The notes: generated by a model from the sequence alone, not told the origin. A DNA stretch of 64,000 bases from Phycicoccus avicenniae_A (GCF_050496545.1 NZ_JBNVZV010000005.1:1-64000); one strand, 5' to 3'; shown: positions 35,016-43,425, numbered from the stretch's first letter. A program made the numbers and translations.

Positions 35016-35716
35016 CAGGCCTCCTGCCGGTCCCAGCGGTAGCCGACGCCCCACACGGTGCACAGGCGTCGAGGGGCGGAGGGGTCGTCCTCGACCTTCT
35101 CGCGCAGCCGGCGCACGTGCACGGTGACGGTCGACTCGTCCCCGTGCTCCCAGCCCCAGACCGTGCGCATGAGCTCGGTGCGCGAAAACGCGGTCCCGGG
35201 CCGGGAGACGAAGTGCTCGAGGAGGTCGAACTCGCGCACCGTGAGCGCCAGGGGGCGGTCCCCCCGGCGCACCTCGTGCCGCCGGCGGTCGATGACGAGG
35301 TCGCCGTCGACGAGCGCCTCGCCGGTCGCCGCCCGCGGTGCCGACCGGAGGTTCTCGGTGCGGCGGAGGATCGAGTGCACCCGCAGGACCAGCTCGCGGG
35401 CGCTGAACGGCTTCGCGAGGTAGTCGTCGGCCCCGAGCTCGAGGCCGAGCACCCGGTCGGACTCCTCGCCGCGGGCGGTGAGCATCATCACCGGGAGGTC
35501 ACCGCGGTCCGAGCGCAGGCGCCGGAACACCTCGAGGCCGTCCAGCCCCGGCAGCGTGAGGTCGAGGAGCACGAGGTCCGGCGAGGCGGAGCGGGCCAGG
35601 GCGACCGCGTCGATGCCGTCGTCCGCCTCGACCACCTCGAGCCCGGCGCGCCGCAGGTACCCGACGAGCACCTCACGCAGGACGGCGTCGTCGTCGACGA
35701 CGAGGACGGTGGGCAC
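35015..35716 (-). CDS. OmpR-family response regulator
   Basis: A 233-residue regulator. The receiver domain has the acidic pocket LVVDDD, phosphoacceptor Asp52 in VLLDLTLPGLDG and Lys102 in YLAKPF. The C-terminal winged helix carries LTVREFDLLEHFVSRPG and ESTVTVHVRRLREKVEDDP. The GTG was chosen because the conserved domain begins right after it and TACGCT lies 6 nt upstream (leaderless). A GTG at 35773 overlapping the methyltransferase stop (GTGA) would add 19 residues and is the alternative. Possible target sites are the 11-bp-spaced direct repeats at 39471-39487 and 42063-42079. Confidence 0.93.
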   Translation of the reverse strand: MPTVLVVDDDAVLREVLVGYLRRAGLEVVEADDGIDAVALARSASPDLVLLDLTLPGLDGLEVFRRLRSDRGDLPVMMLTARGEESDRVLGLELGADDYLAKPFSARELVLRVHSILRRTENLRSAPRAATGEALVDGDLVIDRRRHEVRRGDRPLALTVREFDLLEHFVSRPGTAFSRTELMRTVWGWEHGDESTVTVHVRRLREKVEDDPSAPRRLCTVWGVGYRWDRQEA

Positions 35717-35769
35717 CCCACCAGCGTAGGCAGCCACGCCCGCCGGGGCCACGGCCTCGGGGTGGGTGC

Positions 35770-36456
35770 TCACGCGCGCCGTCCGAGCACGACGAAGGTG
35801 CGGTGCGCGCGGTGCACCTCGCCGACCCGCCGCCACCCCGCAGCCCGGGCCGGTGCGGCCAGGGCGTCCGCTCCCACCTCGGCCCACGGGAACGCATCGC
35901 TGCCCCGGCCGCAGGGAGCGCTGACCCGGGCCGTGTACCGACGGTCGTGCCACCGATCCTCCGCGGTCTCGACCACCAGCAGCCCTGTCCCGGTGGCGAG
36001 CTCGCGGCACCGCCCGAAGAGGGCCACGGGGTCGCCGCCGATGCCGACGTTCCCGTCGAGGAGCAGGACGACGTCCCAGCCCCCGGCTCCCGGGACGGGG
36101 GCGAACACGGACCCGTGGTGGACGGGCAGCCCGCGGCTCGTGGCGAGGTGCACCGAGGCCGGGGAGACGTCGACGCCCAGGGCTCGTCGGCCACGGGCGA
36201 GCGCCTCGGCGACCATCCGTCCCGGCCCGCACCCGACGTCGAGCACAGAACCCCGCGTGGATGCGAGCAGTCGTCGCTCGGCCCGGTCGGCCCGGGCGAG
36301 GAACCGCCCGACCTCGACCGGCCTGGCTGCCACCGATCCCCCTGCGGCGCAGCCGTCCTCATGGAGGAACAGGTCGGCGCCCGTCCGGATGGCGTGGTCG
36401 TAGGGGTCTCCGCCGCCGCGGCCGAAGGAGGCATCCGGAGTGACCGAGACGCTCAT
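35770..36456 (-). CDS. Class I SAM-dependent methyltransferase
   Basis: A 228-residue protein with the Rossmann motif I GSVLDVGCGPGRMVAEAL, an acidic motif II region (ALGVDVSPASVHLA) and GGWDVVLLLDGNVGIGG. A preceding segment (GGGDPYDHAIRTGADLFLHEDG) is typical of a small actinobacterial group found with DUF2064 and GT2 genes. The substrate is unknown. The ATG overlaps the stop of the upstream small membrane protein gene (ATGA), placing it in the tightly packed minus-strand cluster. Confidence 0.85.
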   Translation of the reverse strand: MSVSVTPDASFGRGGGDPYDHAIRTGADLFLHEDGCAAGGSVAARPVEVGRFLARADRAERRLLASTRGSVLDVGCGPGRMVAEALARGRRALGVDVSPASVHLATSRGLPVHHGSVFAPVPGAGGWDVVLLLDGNVGIGGDPVALFGRCRELATGTGLLVVETAEDRWHDRRYTARVSAPCGRGSDAFPWAEVGADALAAPARAAGWRRVGEVHRAHRTFVVLGRRA

Positions 36457-36881
36457 CGCCGAGGCTCCGGGGTGGGTAGGCCGCTGCGGGCGCGCCGGGA
36501 GCGGACCGCCGAGACGACCGCGAGGGCGACCACGCCCCCGACGAGCGCCAGGTACCCCGCCAGGTAGGGGCGGTCGAGCAGGGTGGTGTTGTCGGCGCGG
36601 GCGCCGAACCGCCCGAGGACGGGGACGGCGACGAGCGTGAGCGGGCCGAGGACGACGACCGCCGCGAGCAGCGGACCACGGACCCACCGGGCCGACGCCG
36701 CCGCCGCGACGCCGAGCCCGACGACGAGCGGTGCGAGCAGCCCGTCGTGCGCGACGATCCCGCCGACGACCCAGACGAGCACCGACGGCAGCTGCTCGGA
36801 CGGCAGTCGGACCAGCCGGAGGAGGCCGTACGCCGCCACACCGACGCCGACGGTCCCGAGCACGAACCGGAGCGCCCTCAT
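36453..36881 (-). CDS. Small multi-pass membrane protein of unknown function
   Basis: A 142-residue protein with about four hydrophobic segments (FVLGTVGVGVAAYGLLRLV; VLVWVVGGIVAHDGLLAPLV; LLAAVVVLGPLTLVAVPVLG; LAGYLALVGGVVALAVVSAV). I do not recognise a named family. It lies between the molybdenum oxidoreductase and methyltransferase genes, overlapping both by 4 nt, so it may assist the membrane oxidoreductase, although the sequence shows no cofactor motif. The start was chosen at the ATG preceded by GAGGTGGTGAGG. Confidence 0.75.
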   Translation of the reverse strand: MRALRFVLGTVGVGVAAYGLLRLVRLPSEQLPSVLVWVVGGIVAHDGLLAPLVVGLGVAAAASARWVRGPLLAAVVVLGPLTLVAVPVLGRFGARADNTTLLDRPYLAGYLALVGGVVALAVVSAVRSRRARSGLPTPEPRR

Positions 36882-38074
36882 GCCCTCACCACCTCGATCT
36901 CCCGAACCCACTTGGTCTGCAGCACACCGGGTCTCGCCGGGGCGATGAGGCGGCACGGGAACCCGTGGTCCGGGTGGAGCGGCTCACCGCCGAGGGTCAG
37001 GGCGAGGAGGCTGTCGGGGTCCTGGACGAAGTTCGCCGGGAGACGGCTCTCGCGGTACGCACCGCGGGTCTGCATCGACCGGACGACCACGTCGTCCTCC
37101 GGCCCGCCACCGACGAGGGCGACGAGGTCGCGGACGGGCACGCCGGCCCAGCGCCCCGACGCGCTCCAGCCCTCGACGCACGCGATGGGCAGGACGGCCG
37201 CGCGCTGGGCCATCGCCCGCAGCTCCTCGAGCGAGTGCTCCACGACGCCCGAGGGCCCGACGACGCGCAGCCGCCAGCCGGGGTCGCCGAGGAGGTCGAC
37301 GACCCCGGCCCCGACCGCGCTCCGGTTGACGGGGACCCCCTGCGGTCCCTGCCCCGACCGGACCGCGAGGACGGCCACCCGGCGCAGGCCGGGCAGCTCC
37401 GCGGCGCTCGTCGCGAGGACCGCGACGGCCGCCGAGACCCACGTCGCCCGCAGCAGGGTGCGACGGCTGGGAGCGCCGTCGTCCGCGCCCTGCCCCGCGA
37501 CCGGGGCGGGGTCGTCGACCGGTTCGGCGAGCGCCCGCCGGACGACGGGGAGCTTGACGGCGACGTGCAGCACGAGCGACCCGAAGGCCACCCAGCCGAG
37601 GGCGTAGTGCGTCCGGACGAAGTCGAAGGACCACGGGTACCACTGGGCCGAGTTCGCGAGCCCGGTGACGAGCTGGAAGAGCGCGGCACCGACGAGCAGG
37701 GCGATCGAGCCCCGCTCGAGCAGGTGGAGCACGAGGGCGCGCGGCGCCCGGGGCGGGCGGGCCACGAGCCGCGGGAAGACCGACCACAGCTTGACGAGCA
37801 GGAGCGGCACCGCGGCGGTGCCGCTGGCGACGTGCAGCGCCTGGGTCACCTGGTAGAGACGGCTCGGCCCGGTCGGGAGGGCGAGGGCCGGGGTGGCCAG
37901 CTGGGAGGCGTGGCTGTACAGCCCGGTGGCGAACGCCACCGCGAAGGCCACCCCGAGCCACACTCCCACCCGGGCGGCCGTCCGCGGGCCGCGCAGGTCG
38001 CTCGTGAAGGACTCGGGCCGCGGGATCCGGGCCTCGATCCGGGCGGCCACGCCGGCCAGTCGGCGCTCGTCCAT
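36878..38074 (-). CDS. Membrane molybdopterin-dependent oxidoreductase (sulfite oxidase-like) with internal Tat motif
   Basis: 398 residues. The N-terminal half has four membrane helices with several histidines (GLYSHASQ, QALHVASG, VLHLLERG, FVRTHYALGW, VLHVAVK), like a cytochrome b561/YedZ-type haem domain. A twin-arginine motif SRRTLLRATW (RR at 204-205) starts a fifth helix, followed by a sulfite-oxidase-type molybdopterin domain with candidate Mo ligand Cys299 in LPIACVEGWSASGRW and GVPVRDLVALVG, ending LQTKWVREIEV. The folded domain is thus probably exported by Tat while the helices insert by Sec, a dual mode described for actinobacterial proteins. The substrate is unknown. Confidence 0.88.
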   Translation of the reverse strand: MDERRLAGVAARIEARIPRPESFTSDLRGPRTAARVGVWLGVAFAVAFATGLYSHASQLATPALALPTGPSRLYQVTQALHVASGTAAVPLLLVKLWSVFPRLVARPPRAPRALVLHLLERGSIALLVGAALFQLVTGLANSAQWYPWSFDFVRTHYALGWVAFGSLVLHVAVKLPVVRRALAEPVDDPAPVAGQGADDGAPSRRTLLRATWVSAAVAVLATSAAELPGLRRVAVLAVRSGQGPQGVPVNRSAVGAGVVDLLGDPGWRLRVVGPSGVVEHSLEELRAMAQRAAVLPIACVEGWSASGRWAGVPVRDLVALVGGGPEDDVVVRSMQTRGAYRESRLPANFVQDPDSLLALTLGGEPLHPDHGFPCRLIAPARPGVLQTKWVREIEVVRA

Positions 38075-38766
38075 CACGCCCTCCCCGACGGCGCAGCGGA
38101 ACGAGCGTCGACGACGGCCCGCCAGGCGGCGGCGAACCGGCTCCCCGGGGCCAGGGCCGCGACCGCCTCGGCGTCCTCGGGGAGGTCGACGTCGCGGACC
38201 GTGGCGGCCGTCACCGCCGGGTGGCCGGCGGCCGCGAGTGCGGCGGCCGTCAGCCGACCGGTGTCGGGGCGGCTCATCGGGACCCCGGTGAGTACGGCGG
38301 CCTGCCGCGGGTCGGTCGTGACGAGCACCCACCACCCCCCGTCGAGCGCCGGCCCGAGCACCGGACCACCGTGGCGGACGGCGACGTCGACCAGGAGGCG
38401 GAGCTCGGCGCCCCGCACCTGCGGGGTGTCCATGCCCACCTGGACGACCGGGCCGCCGACGAGGCGGTGCGCCGCGCGGTGGGCCTGCGCCAGCCGCTCG
38501 CCGAAGGAGCCGCCCGCCTGCGGGACGACGGCCCAGCCACGGATCGCCGCGACGATCTCCTCCGACCGGCACGCCTCGCCCAGGTCGCCGTCGAGCGCCA
38601 GCACCCGGCGGCCCTCCGGGAAGGCCGTGCCCGCCGCCTCGAGGGTGTCGAGGAGAGCGGCGGCCGCGAGCCCGGCCGCACCGTCGGGTCCGGCCACCCC
38701 GGCCAACCGGGTCTTGGCGCGGCCGGCCACCGGCGCCTTGGCCGTGACGAGGACCCCGCCCCTCAC
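38074..38766 (-). CDS. DUF2064/TIGR04282 glycosyltransferase-like protein
   Basis: A 230-residue protein of the DUF2064 family (arsenosugar biosynthesis-associated or rSAM/selenodomain-associated transferase 1). Signatures are VLVTAKAPVAGRAKTRLAG at the N terminus, GSFGERLAQAHRAAH, VVQVGMDTPQVRGAEL and LGPALDGGWWVLV. The fold resembles nucleotidyl- or glycosyltransferases. The GTG start overlaps the stop of the GT2 gene (GTGA), and its stop shares a base with the oxidoreductase start. GT2/DUF2064 neighbours are common and may act in sequence on one lipid-linked or sugar substrate. Confidence 0.88.
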   Translation of the reverse strand: MRGGVLVTAKAPVAGRAKTRLAGVAGPDGAAGLAAAALLDTLEAAGTAFPEGRRVLALDGDLGEACRSEEIVAAIRGWAVVPQAGGSFGERLAQAHRAAHRLVGGPVVQVGMDTPQVRGAELRLLVDVAVRHGGPVLGPALDGGWWVLVTTDPRQAAVLTGVPMSRPDTGRLTAAALAAAGHPAVTAATVRDVDLPEDAEAVAALAPGSRFAAAWRAVVDARSAAPSGRA

Positions 38767-39422
38767 GGCAGCACCCTGGCGAAGTCCCGGGCGGTCCGCA
38801 GGGTCCCGCGGACCGAGCCGGACACCTTCGAGCGGGTGCCCTCCGCCCGCGGGTGGTAGGGCACCGGGTGCTCGGAGAGGTCCCACCCGGCCTGCTGGGC
38901 CCGGACGAGGAGCTCGACGGGGTAGCCGAACCGGCGGTCCTGCACGCCGAGGGCGAGGAGGTCGACGCGACGACAGACCCGGACGGGAGCGATGTCGTGC
39001 AGCGGCAGACCGGTGCGGCGGCGCAGCCAGGCGAGGACGACGGCGTTGCCCGCCCGCGCGTGCCACGGCCAGACCCCCCGAGCGGCCGGTCGCCGTCGGC
39101 CGCACGCCATCGTCGCGCGCCCGGCCCGCACCTCCTCGAGCATCGGCAGGAGGTCGGCGGGGTCCATCGAGCCGTCGCCGTCGAGCACCGCGACCCAGGT
39201 GGCGCTCGATGCCTCCACCCCCGCGTGCACGGCCGCTCCGTACCCGGGCCGGGACTCGTGGACGACGCGCACGCCCAGGCCTCGGGCCACCTCGGGGGTC
39301 CCGTCGGTCGACCCGTTGTCGACGACGAGCACGCCCATCCCGGCGGGCACGGCGGCCACGACGCCGGGCAGGGCCGCCGCCTCGTCGCGGCACGGGATGA
39401 CGAGATCGCAGTCGAGGTCCAC
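38763..39422 (-). CDS. Glycosyltransferase family 2 protein
   Basis: A 219-residue GT-A enzyme: DLVIPCRDEAAALPGVVAAV, VLVVDNGSTDGTPEVARGLG, GYGAAVHAGVEAS and the metal-binding VAVLDGDGSMDPADL. It lacks a C-terminal membrane domain, unlike dolichol-phosphate-mannose synthases with anchors. It leads the overlapping minus-strand cluster (GT2, DUF2064, oxidoreductase, membrane protein, methyltransferase, possibly the two-component genes). GAGGACGTGG precedes the ATG, and a TAGCGT -10 box lies about 11 nt upstream. Confidence 0.88.
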   Translation of the reverse strand: MDLDCDLVIPCRDEAAALPGVVAAVPAGMGVLVVDNGSTDGTPEVARGLGVRVVHESRPGYGAAVHAGVEASSATWVAVLDGDGSMDPADLLPMLEEVRAGRATMACGRRRPAARGVWPWHARAGNAVVLAWLRRRTGLPLHDIAPVRVCRRVDLLALGVQDRRFGYPVELLVRAQQAGWDLSEHPVPYHPRAEGTRSKVSGSVRGTLRTARDFARVLP

Positions 39423-39429
39423 GTCCTCG

Positions 39430-39487
39430 ACGCTAGGAGCCGAGCACGGCTCGGCGGCAGGGCGATCGCCTTACCGACCTCTTACGG
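39430..39487 (-). promoter_or_regulatory. Promoter region of the GT2 cluster with inverted and direct repeats
   Basis: On the minus strand TAGCGT (39430-39435) is a likely -10. GCCGAGC-ACG-GCTCGGC (39439-39455) is an inverted repeat over the -35 zone. TTACCG and TTACGG (39471-39476, 39482-39487) are direct repeats 11 bp apart, the spacing used by OmpR-type regulators. A similar pair lies upstream of the epimerase gene. The link to the adjacent response regulator is an inference. Confidence 0.4.
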
Positions 39488-39547
39488 CTCCCTGTCGGTG
39501 ACACCTCGCGGGGCCCTCCCCGGACCGTCCGGGGGCATCCTTGGCCG

Positions 39548-40936
39548 GTGCCCACGACCGCGACCCCGACCCGCCCCCCGGGCACCCCCACCGGGGAGGC
39601 GCGCGCCGGGCGCCGGGCGCGGTGGGCCGCACTCGGTGCCGGTGCGCTCGTCGTCGTCGCGATGCTCCTCCCCCGGCTGCTCGACGTCGACGTGCGGGCC
39701 GGCTCGGCCCCACCGTTGCTCGGCGACTGGGCGCCGCGAATGGGCTGGAGCAGCGTCGTCGCGGTGCTCGTCGCGGCGGGCACCGCGTGGCCCGGCCTCC
39801 CGGCGGCCCTGGACCGGCTGTCGTGGCGCCGCCTGCTCGCCCTCTCGTGGGCGGTCTCGCTCGTCTGGATGGTCGCGCTGGCGCTCGTCGACGGCCCGGC
39901 CGGGCTCGGACGGGTCCTCGACCACCCCAGCGAGTACCTCCAGAGCGCCCGGGCGACCGACGACGTCGGGGCGCTGCTGCGTGAGTACGTCTCCCGCATC
40001 CCCGATCGTGGACCCGGCGCGCTGCCGACCCACCTCGCCGGCCACCCACCCGGCGCGGTGCTGATGTTCGTCGCCCTCGACCGCATCGGGCTCGGGTCGT
40101 GGCAGGCCGCGGGGCTCGTCGTCGTGCTCGTCGCCGCGACCCTGCCGGCCGCGGTCGCCACCACCCTGGACCGGCTCGGGGCGGCCGATGCCGGCCGGCG
40201 GGCGCTGCCGTTCCTCGTCGTCGGGCCGGCCGCTGTGCTGATGGCCGTCTCGGCGGACGCGGTGTTCGCCACCACCGCGGCGTGGGCGGCCGCGGCGCTC
40301 GCCGCCGCGACGGCGGCGCGGACGGCGCGGGCCCGCACCGGGTTCGCCGTGCTCGGTGGCCTGCTGTTCGGCTGGTGCGTCATGGAGTCCTACGGCCTGA
40401 CGCTGATCGGCCTGCTCGCCGTCGCGGTGCTGCTCGCCGGGAAGGGGTCCGGCCGCGGGCGACTGACCGTGGCGGCCGTCGGCGGGGTGTCCGCCCTCGC
40501 CGTCGTGCTCGCCTTCGTCCCCCTCGGGTTCGCGTGGTGGGATGCGTACCCGGCTCTCCACGAACGCTACTGGGCCGGCATCGCCAGCACCCGGCCCTGG
40601 TGGTACTGGGTGTTCGGCAACATCGCCGCCCTCCTCCTCGTCGCCGGTCCGGTGCTGCCCGCGGCGCTCGGCGCGGGGTCGGACCGGCTGCGGGCGCTGG
40701 TCGCCCGGCGGCGCCCCGACCCGGTCGCCGCGCTCGTGGCCGCGGGCATCGTCATGGTCTCGGTCGCCGACCTGTCGCTCATGAGCAAGGCCGAGGTGGA
40801 GCGGATCTGGCTGCCCTTCCTGCCCTGGCTCCTGCTCTCGGCCACGTGGCTGCCGGCGAGGTGGCTGCGGTGGGCGCTGCCGGCCCAGGCGCTGGCCGCC
40901 CTGCTCCTCCAGCACCTCGTCCGTACCGTCTGGTGA
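39548..40936 (+). CDS. Polytopic membrane protein, possible glycosyltransferase or mannosyltransferase-like
   Basis: A 462-residue protein with 10 or more hydrophobic segments. A large loop after the third helix contains HPSEYLQSARATDDVGALLREY and HLAGHPPGAVLMFVALDRIG. This resembles GT-C-type membrane transferases, where loop residues bind a lipid-linked sugar, but no named family is certain. It is divergent from the GT2 cluster and convergent with the epimerase gene. It starts at a GTG without an obvious ribosome-binding site; CATCCT 6 nt upstream is a poor -10. Confidence 0.75.
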   Translation: MPTTATPTRPPGTPTGEARAGRRARWAALGAGALVVVAMLLPRLLDVDVRAGSAPPLLGDWAPRMGWSSVVAVLVAAGTAWPGLPAALDRLSWRRLLALSWAVSLVWMVALALVDGPAGLGRVLDHPSEYLQSARATDDVGALLREYVSRIPDRGPGALPTHLAGHPPGAVLMFVALDRIGLGSWQAAGLVVVLVAATLPAAVATTLDRLGAADAGRRALPFLVVGPAAVLMAVSADAVFATTAAWAAAALAAATAARTARARTGFAVLGGLLFGWCVMESYGLTLIGLLAVAVLLAGKGSGRGRLTVAAVGGVSALAVVLAFVPLGFAWWDAYPALHERYWAGIASTRPWWYWVFGNIAALLLVAGPVLPAALGAGSDRLRALVARRRPDPVAALVAAGIVMVSVADLSLMSKAEVERIWLPFLPWLLLSATWLPARWLRWALPAQALAALLLQHLVRTVW

Positions 40937-40960
40937 CGTCCGCCCCGGCGCGCCGCGTCG

Positions 40961-42013
40961 TCAGGCCCGCAGCGGAGCCGTCGCGAACGCGGCCAGCCCC
41001 TCACCGGGGCCTACCTGCGCGCTGAACCCGAGCTCGGCCCGGGCCCGCTCGGGCGAGGCGACGACGTGCCGCACGTCGCCGACCCGGAACCGTCCCGTGA
41101 CCCGCGGCTCCAGCCCCGACCCCGTCCCCGCGGCCACCGCCCGGGCCACGTCGGCGATGGTGACCGGCTGCCCCGAGCAGACGTTGTACGCGGCGTGCGA
41201 GCCCTCCGCGCGGTCGGCCACGGCTCGGACGGCCGCCACGTTGGCGCGCGCGACGTCCTCGACGTGCACGAAGTCACGCACCTGGCGACCGTCCTCGAAG
41301 ACCACGGGGGGCTCGCCGCGCTCCAGGGAGGAACGGAACATCGCGGCCACCCCGGAGTAGGGGGTGTCCCGCGGCATGCCCGGCCCGTAGACGTTGTGGT
41401 ACCTCAGCGACACGGCGGCGCCGGGCGACTGGCGGGCCCACGCTGCCGCGTAGTGCTCCTGGGCGACCTTGCTCGCCGCGTAGGAGCTGCGCGGGTCCAG
41501 CGCCGCCGACTCGTCGACGAGCGCCCAGTCCAGCGGCCCACCGCACTCCGGGCAGGGCGTGTCGAAGTCCCCGGCCTCCAGGCGGTCCGCCGCGCGCGGC
41601 CCCGGCGCCTGCCGACCGTGCTCCGGGCAGGTGTACCGGCCCTCGCCGTAGACCACCATCGAGGACGCCTGGACGAACCCGCGCACGCCGCCGGCGTGCA
41701 TCGCGGCGAGCACCGCCGCCGTCCCGAGGTCGTTGTGCCCGGCGTAGAGCGGGAGGTCGGCGGCCGTGGCGCCGGCACCGACCATCGCCGCGAGGTGGAC
41801 CACGACGTCGACGCCGTCGAACAGGTCGACCCAGTCGAGGGCGGACCGGGTGTCGAGCACGTGCACCCCCTCGGGCGGGTCCTCGCGGGTGGCGGCGCCG
41901 TGGGCCTGCGGGAGGAGGAGGTCGACCGCGACGACGTCGTGGCCACCGCGGCGCAGCTCGGCCCGGGTCGCCGTGCCGATGAAGCCGGCCGCACCGGTGA
42001 GGAGGACTCGCAT
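40961..42013 (-). CDS. NAD-dependent epimerase/dehydratase with zinc-knuckle insertion
   Basis: A 350-residue extended SDR. NAD-binding VLLTGAAGFIGTATRAEL is at the N terminus; catalytic residues are SSM near 117-119 and Tyr178/Lys182 in SSYAASKVAQE. The C-terminal part has RDFVHVEDVARANVAA and YNVCSGQPVTIADVA, like UDP-glucose 4-epimerase or dTDP-glucose dehydratase enzymes. Between residues 129 and 157 an insertion carries Cys129-Pro-Glu-His132 and Cys154-Pro-Glu-Cys157, a probable zinc-binding knuckle absent from standard epimerases. The sugar nucleotide substrate is unknown; the context suggests work with the GT2 cluster. Confidence 0.88.
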   Translation of the reverse strand: MRVLLTGAAGFIGTATRAELRRGGHDVVAVDLLLPQAHGAATREDPPEGVHVLDTRSALDWVDLFDGVDVVVHLAAMVGAGATAADLPLYAGHNDLGTAAVLAAMHAGGVRGFVQASSMVVYGEGRYTCPEHGRQAPGPRAADRLEAGDFDTPCPECGGPLDWALVDESAALDPRSSYAASKVAQEHYAAAWARQSPGAAVSLRYHNVYGPGMPRDTPYSGVAAMFRSSLERGEPPVVFEDGRQVRDFVHVEDVARANVAAVRAVADRAEGSHAAYNVCSGQPVTIADVARAVAAGTGSGLEPRVTGRFRVGDVRHVVASPERARAELGFSAQVGPGEGLAAFATAPLRA

Positions 42014-42062
42014 GCCGCGAGTCTGGCCCGGTACAGCCTCGCCGGCGTCCCCGCCGTCCCGG

Positions 42063-42079
42063 CCGTCAGACTTCCGTAA
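42063..42079 (-). promoter_or_regulatory. Direct repeat upstream of the epimerase gene
   Basis: On the minus strand TTACGG-AAGTC-TGACGG has the same 11-bp period and core as the pair at 39471-39487. It may be a site for the nearby OmpR-type regulator; the evidence is motif similarity only. Confidence 0.35.
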
Positions 42080-42087
42080 GGCGTGCG

Positions 42088-42846
42088 TCAGAGGGCCAGG
42101 GTGCCCCGCACCAGGCTGTCACCGGAGTGCTCCGGCTTGTCGTCGAACCCCTCGCGCGAGACGTCGACGATGACGTAGCCCTCGTCGATGAGCGCCTGGT
42201 CGATCGCGAAGCGCTGGGTGCCCTCCTCGGGGCGCAGCACGCCGACGGAGACCATCCGCTTGAGGTCGGTGTTGATGAGCCACACCTCGAGGTAGCCGCT
42301 GCCGGGGTCGAGGCGGCCGGTGTCGACGTCGAGGTCGACCTGCCCGCCGAGGCGGACGGCGCTGGCCGCACCGCGGGCCTGCTGGGTGTCGAGGGTGTCG
42401 AGGGTGGTGCGGCCGAGGACGACCGGGCTCGGGGCGGGCTCCGGCCGGTCGAGGGCGCCGACGCCCAGGCCGCCGACGACCAGTCCGGCGGCGGCCGCGG
42501 CCCCGAGCCACCACGGGCTGATCCGTCGTCGCGGGGGTGCCCCGACCGGGACGGCCGCCGGCGCCGCCTCGCGAGCCGGGCGGGAGCGCAGCGGGGTCAC
42601 CGGGGCCGGCGCCTCGACCGGCGGCCCGTCGATCTCGCGGGTGACGGCGTCCCACACGTCGTCGGAGGGCGCGGTGAGCGGCACGGCGGGCGCGCGGACG
42701 AGGTCGACGACCTCGCGCAGCGCGGCGAGCTCGGCGGTGCACCGGGCGCAGACCGCCACGTGCCGGGCGACGTCGACGTCGGCGGCCTCCCCCGCGGCGA
42801 TGAGCGCGAGCTCGTCGTCCGGGTGCAGGGTGTCGTCCTGCCTCAT
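42088..42846 (-). CDS. Anti-sigma factor, RskA-like
   Basis: A 252-residue membrane protein. The N-terminal anti-sigma domain has a zinc-type HxxxCxxC motif (VARHVAVCARCTAEL). A proline-rich linker leads to one membrane helix (about residues 103-125, WWLGAAAAAGLVVGGLGVGA). The extracellular RskA-type domain ends with HSGDSLVRGTLAL. RskA-type proteins hold their ECF sigma factor at the membrane and release it by regulated proteolysis. It overlaps the sigma gene by 4 nt (ATGA), and a fasciclin protein gene lies upstream, matching the SigK/RskA arrangement. Confidence 0.9.
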   Translation of the reverse strand: MRQDDTLHPDDELALIAAGEAADVDVARHVAVCARCTAELAALREVVDLVRAPAVPLTAPSDDVWDAVTREIDGPPVEAPAPVTPLRSRPAREAAPAAVPVGAPPRRRISPWWLGAAAAAGLVVGGLGVGALDRPEPAPSPVVLGRTTLDTLDTQQARGAASAVRLGGQVDLDVDTGRLDPGSGYLEVWLINTDLKRMVSVGVLRPEEGTQRFAIDQALIDEGYVIVDVSREGFDDKPEHSGDSLVRGTLAL

Positions 42847-43418
42847 GCCTCGCCCACCTCCTCCACGTAGGTCCTCAGGGTGGCCAGTCCTCGACGGATG
42901 TGGCTCTTGACGGTGCCGAGGGGCAGGCCCAGGCGCTGGGCCACCTCCTCATGGGTGAGTTCGTCGACGAGCGCCAGCCGGATGGCACTGGCCCGCGGCT
43001 CGCCGAGCCGGTCCAGGGCGTCGGCCAGGAGCAGGCGGGCGGCGAGGGTCTCCTCGGGCGGTGGCGCGTGCCGGTCGGGCAGCACCTCCGCCGCGGCCGC
43101 GGCGGCGTCCCGGGCCTGCCGCGAGCGCTGCGCGTGCAGGTCGGCGACCTTGTGCCGGGTGATGCCGACGAGCCAGCCCGGGACGGTCCCCCGCTCCGGG
43201 CGCAGCGTGTGCCGGCCGCGCCAGGCGGCGACGAACACCTGCTGCGTGACGTCCTCGGCGTCGTGGTGGTCACCGACCGCCCGCAGCGCGAGCGTGTGGA
43301 CGAGCGGCGCCCACCGCGCCCACGCCTCCTCGAGCGCCTCGCGCGACCCGGCGCGCAGCCGGACGGCCAGGTCGTGCAGCTCGTCGAGGTCCTGCTCCAC
43401 CTCGGCATCCACGCTCAC
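42843..43418 (-). CDS. ECF sigma factor, SigK-like
   Basis: A 191-residue ECF sigma factor. Region 2 has WAPLVHTLALRAVGDHHDAEDVTQQVFVAAWRGRHT, and region 4 has LVDELTHEEVAQRLGLPLGTVKSHIRRGL. The layout of a fasciclin gene, this gene and an RskA-like gene parallels mycobacterial mpt70/83-sigK-rskA, so it probably drives the upstream secreted fasciclin gene. A GTG start is used, with TATCGT 7 nt upstream and no good Shine-Dalgarno, suggesting a leaderless mRNA of its own as well as possible read-through. Confidence 0.92.
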   Translation of the reverse strand: MSVDAEVEQDLDELHDLAVRLRAGSREALEEAWARWAPLVHTLALRAVGDHHDAEDVTQQVFVAAWRGRHTLRPERGTVPGWLVGITRHKVADLHAQRSRQARDAAAAAAEVLPDRHAPPPEETLAARLLLADALDRLGEPRASAIRLALVDELTHEEVAQRLGLPLGTVKSHIRRGLATLRTYVEEVGEA

Positions 43419-43425
43419 GGCCCCC

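Noticed and set aside
36731..39400. Plus-strand open frame of 889 codons
   Set aside because: Antisense to four overlapping, well-supported minus-strand genes.
39537..39542. CATCCT as a -10 box for the membrane protein gene
   Set aside because: The spacing fits the leaderless pattern, but the first T is missing and no -35 is seen.
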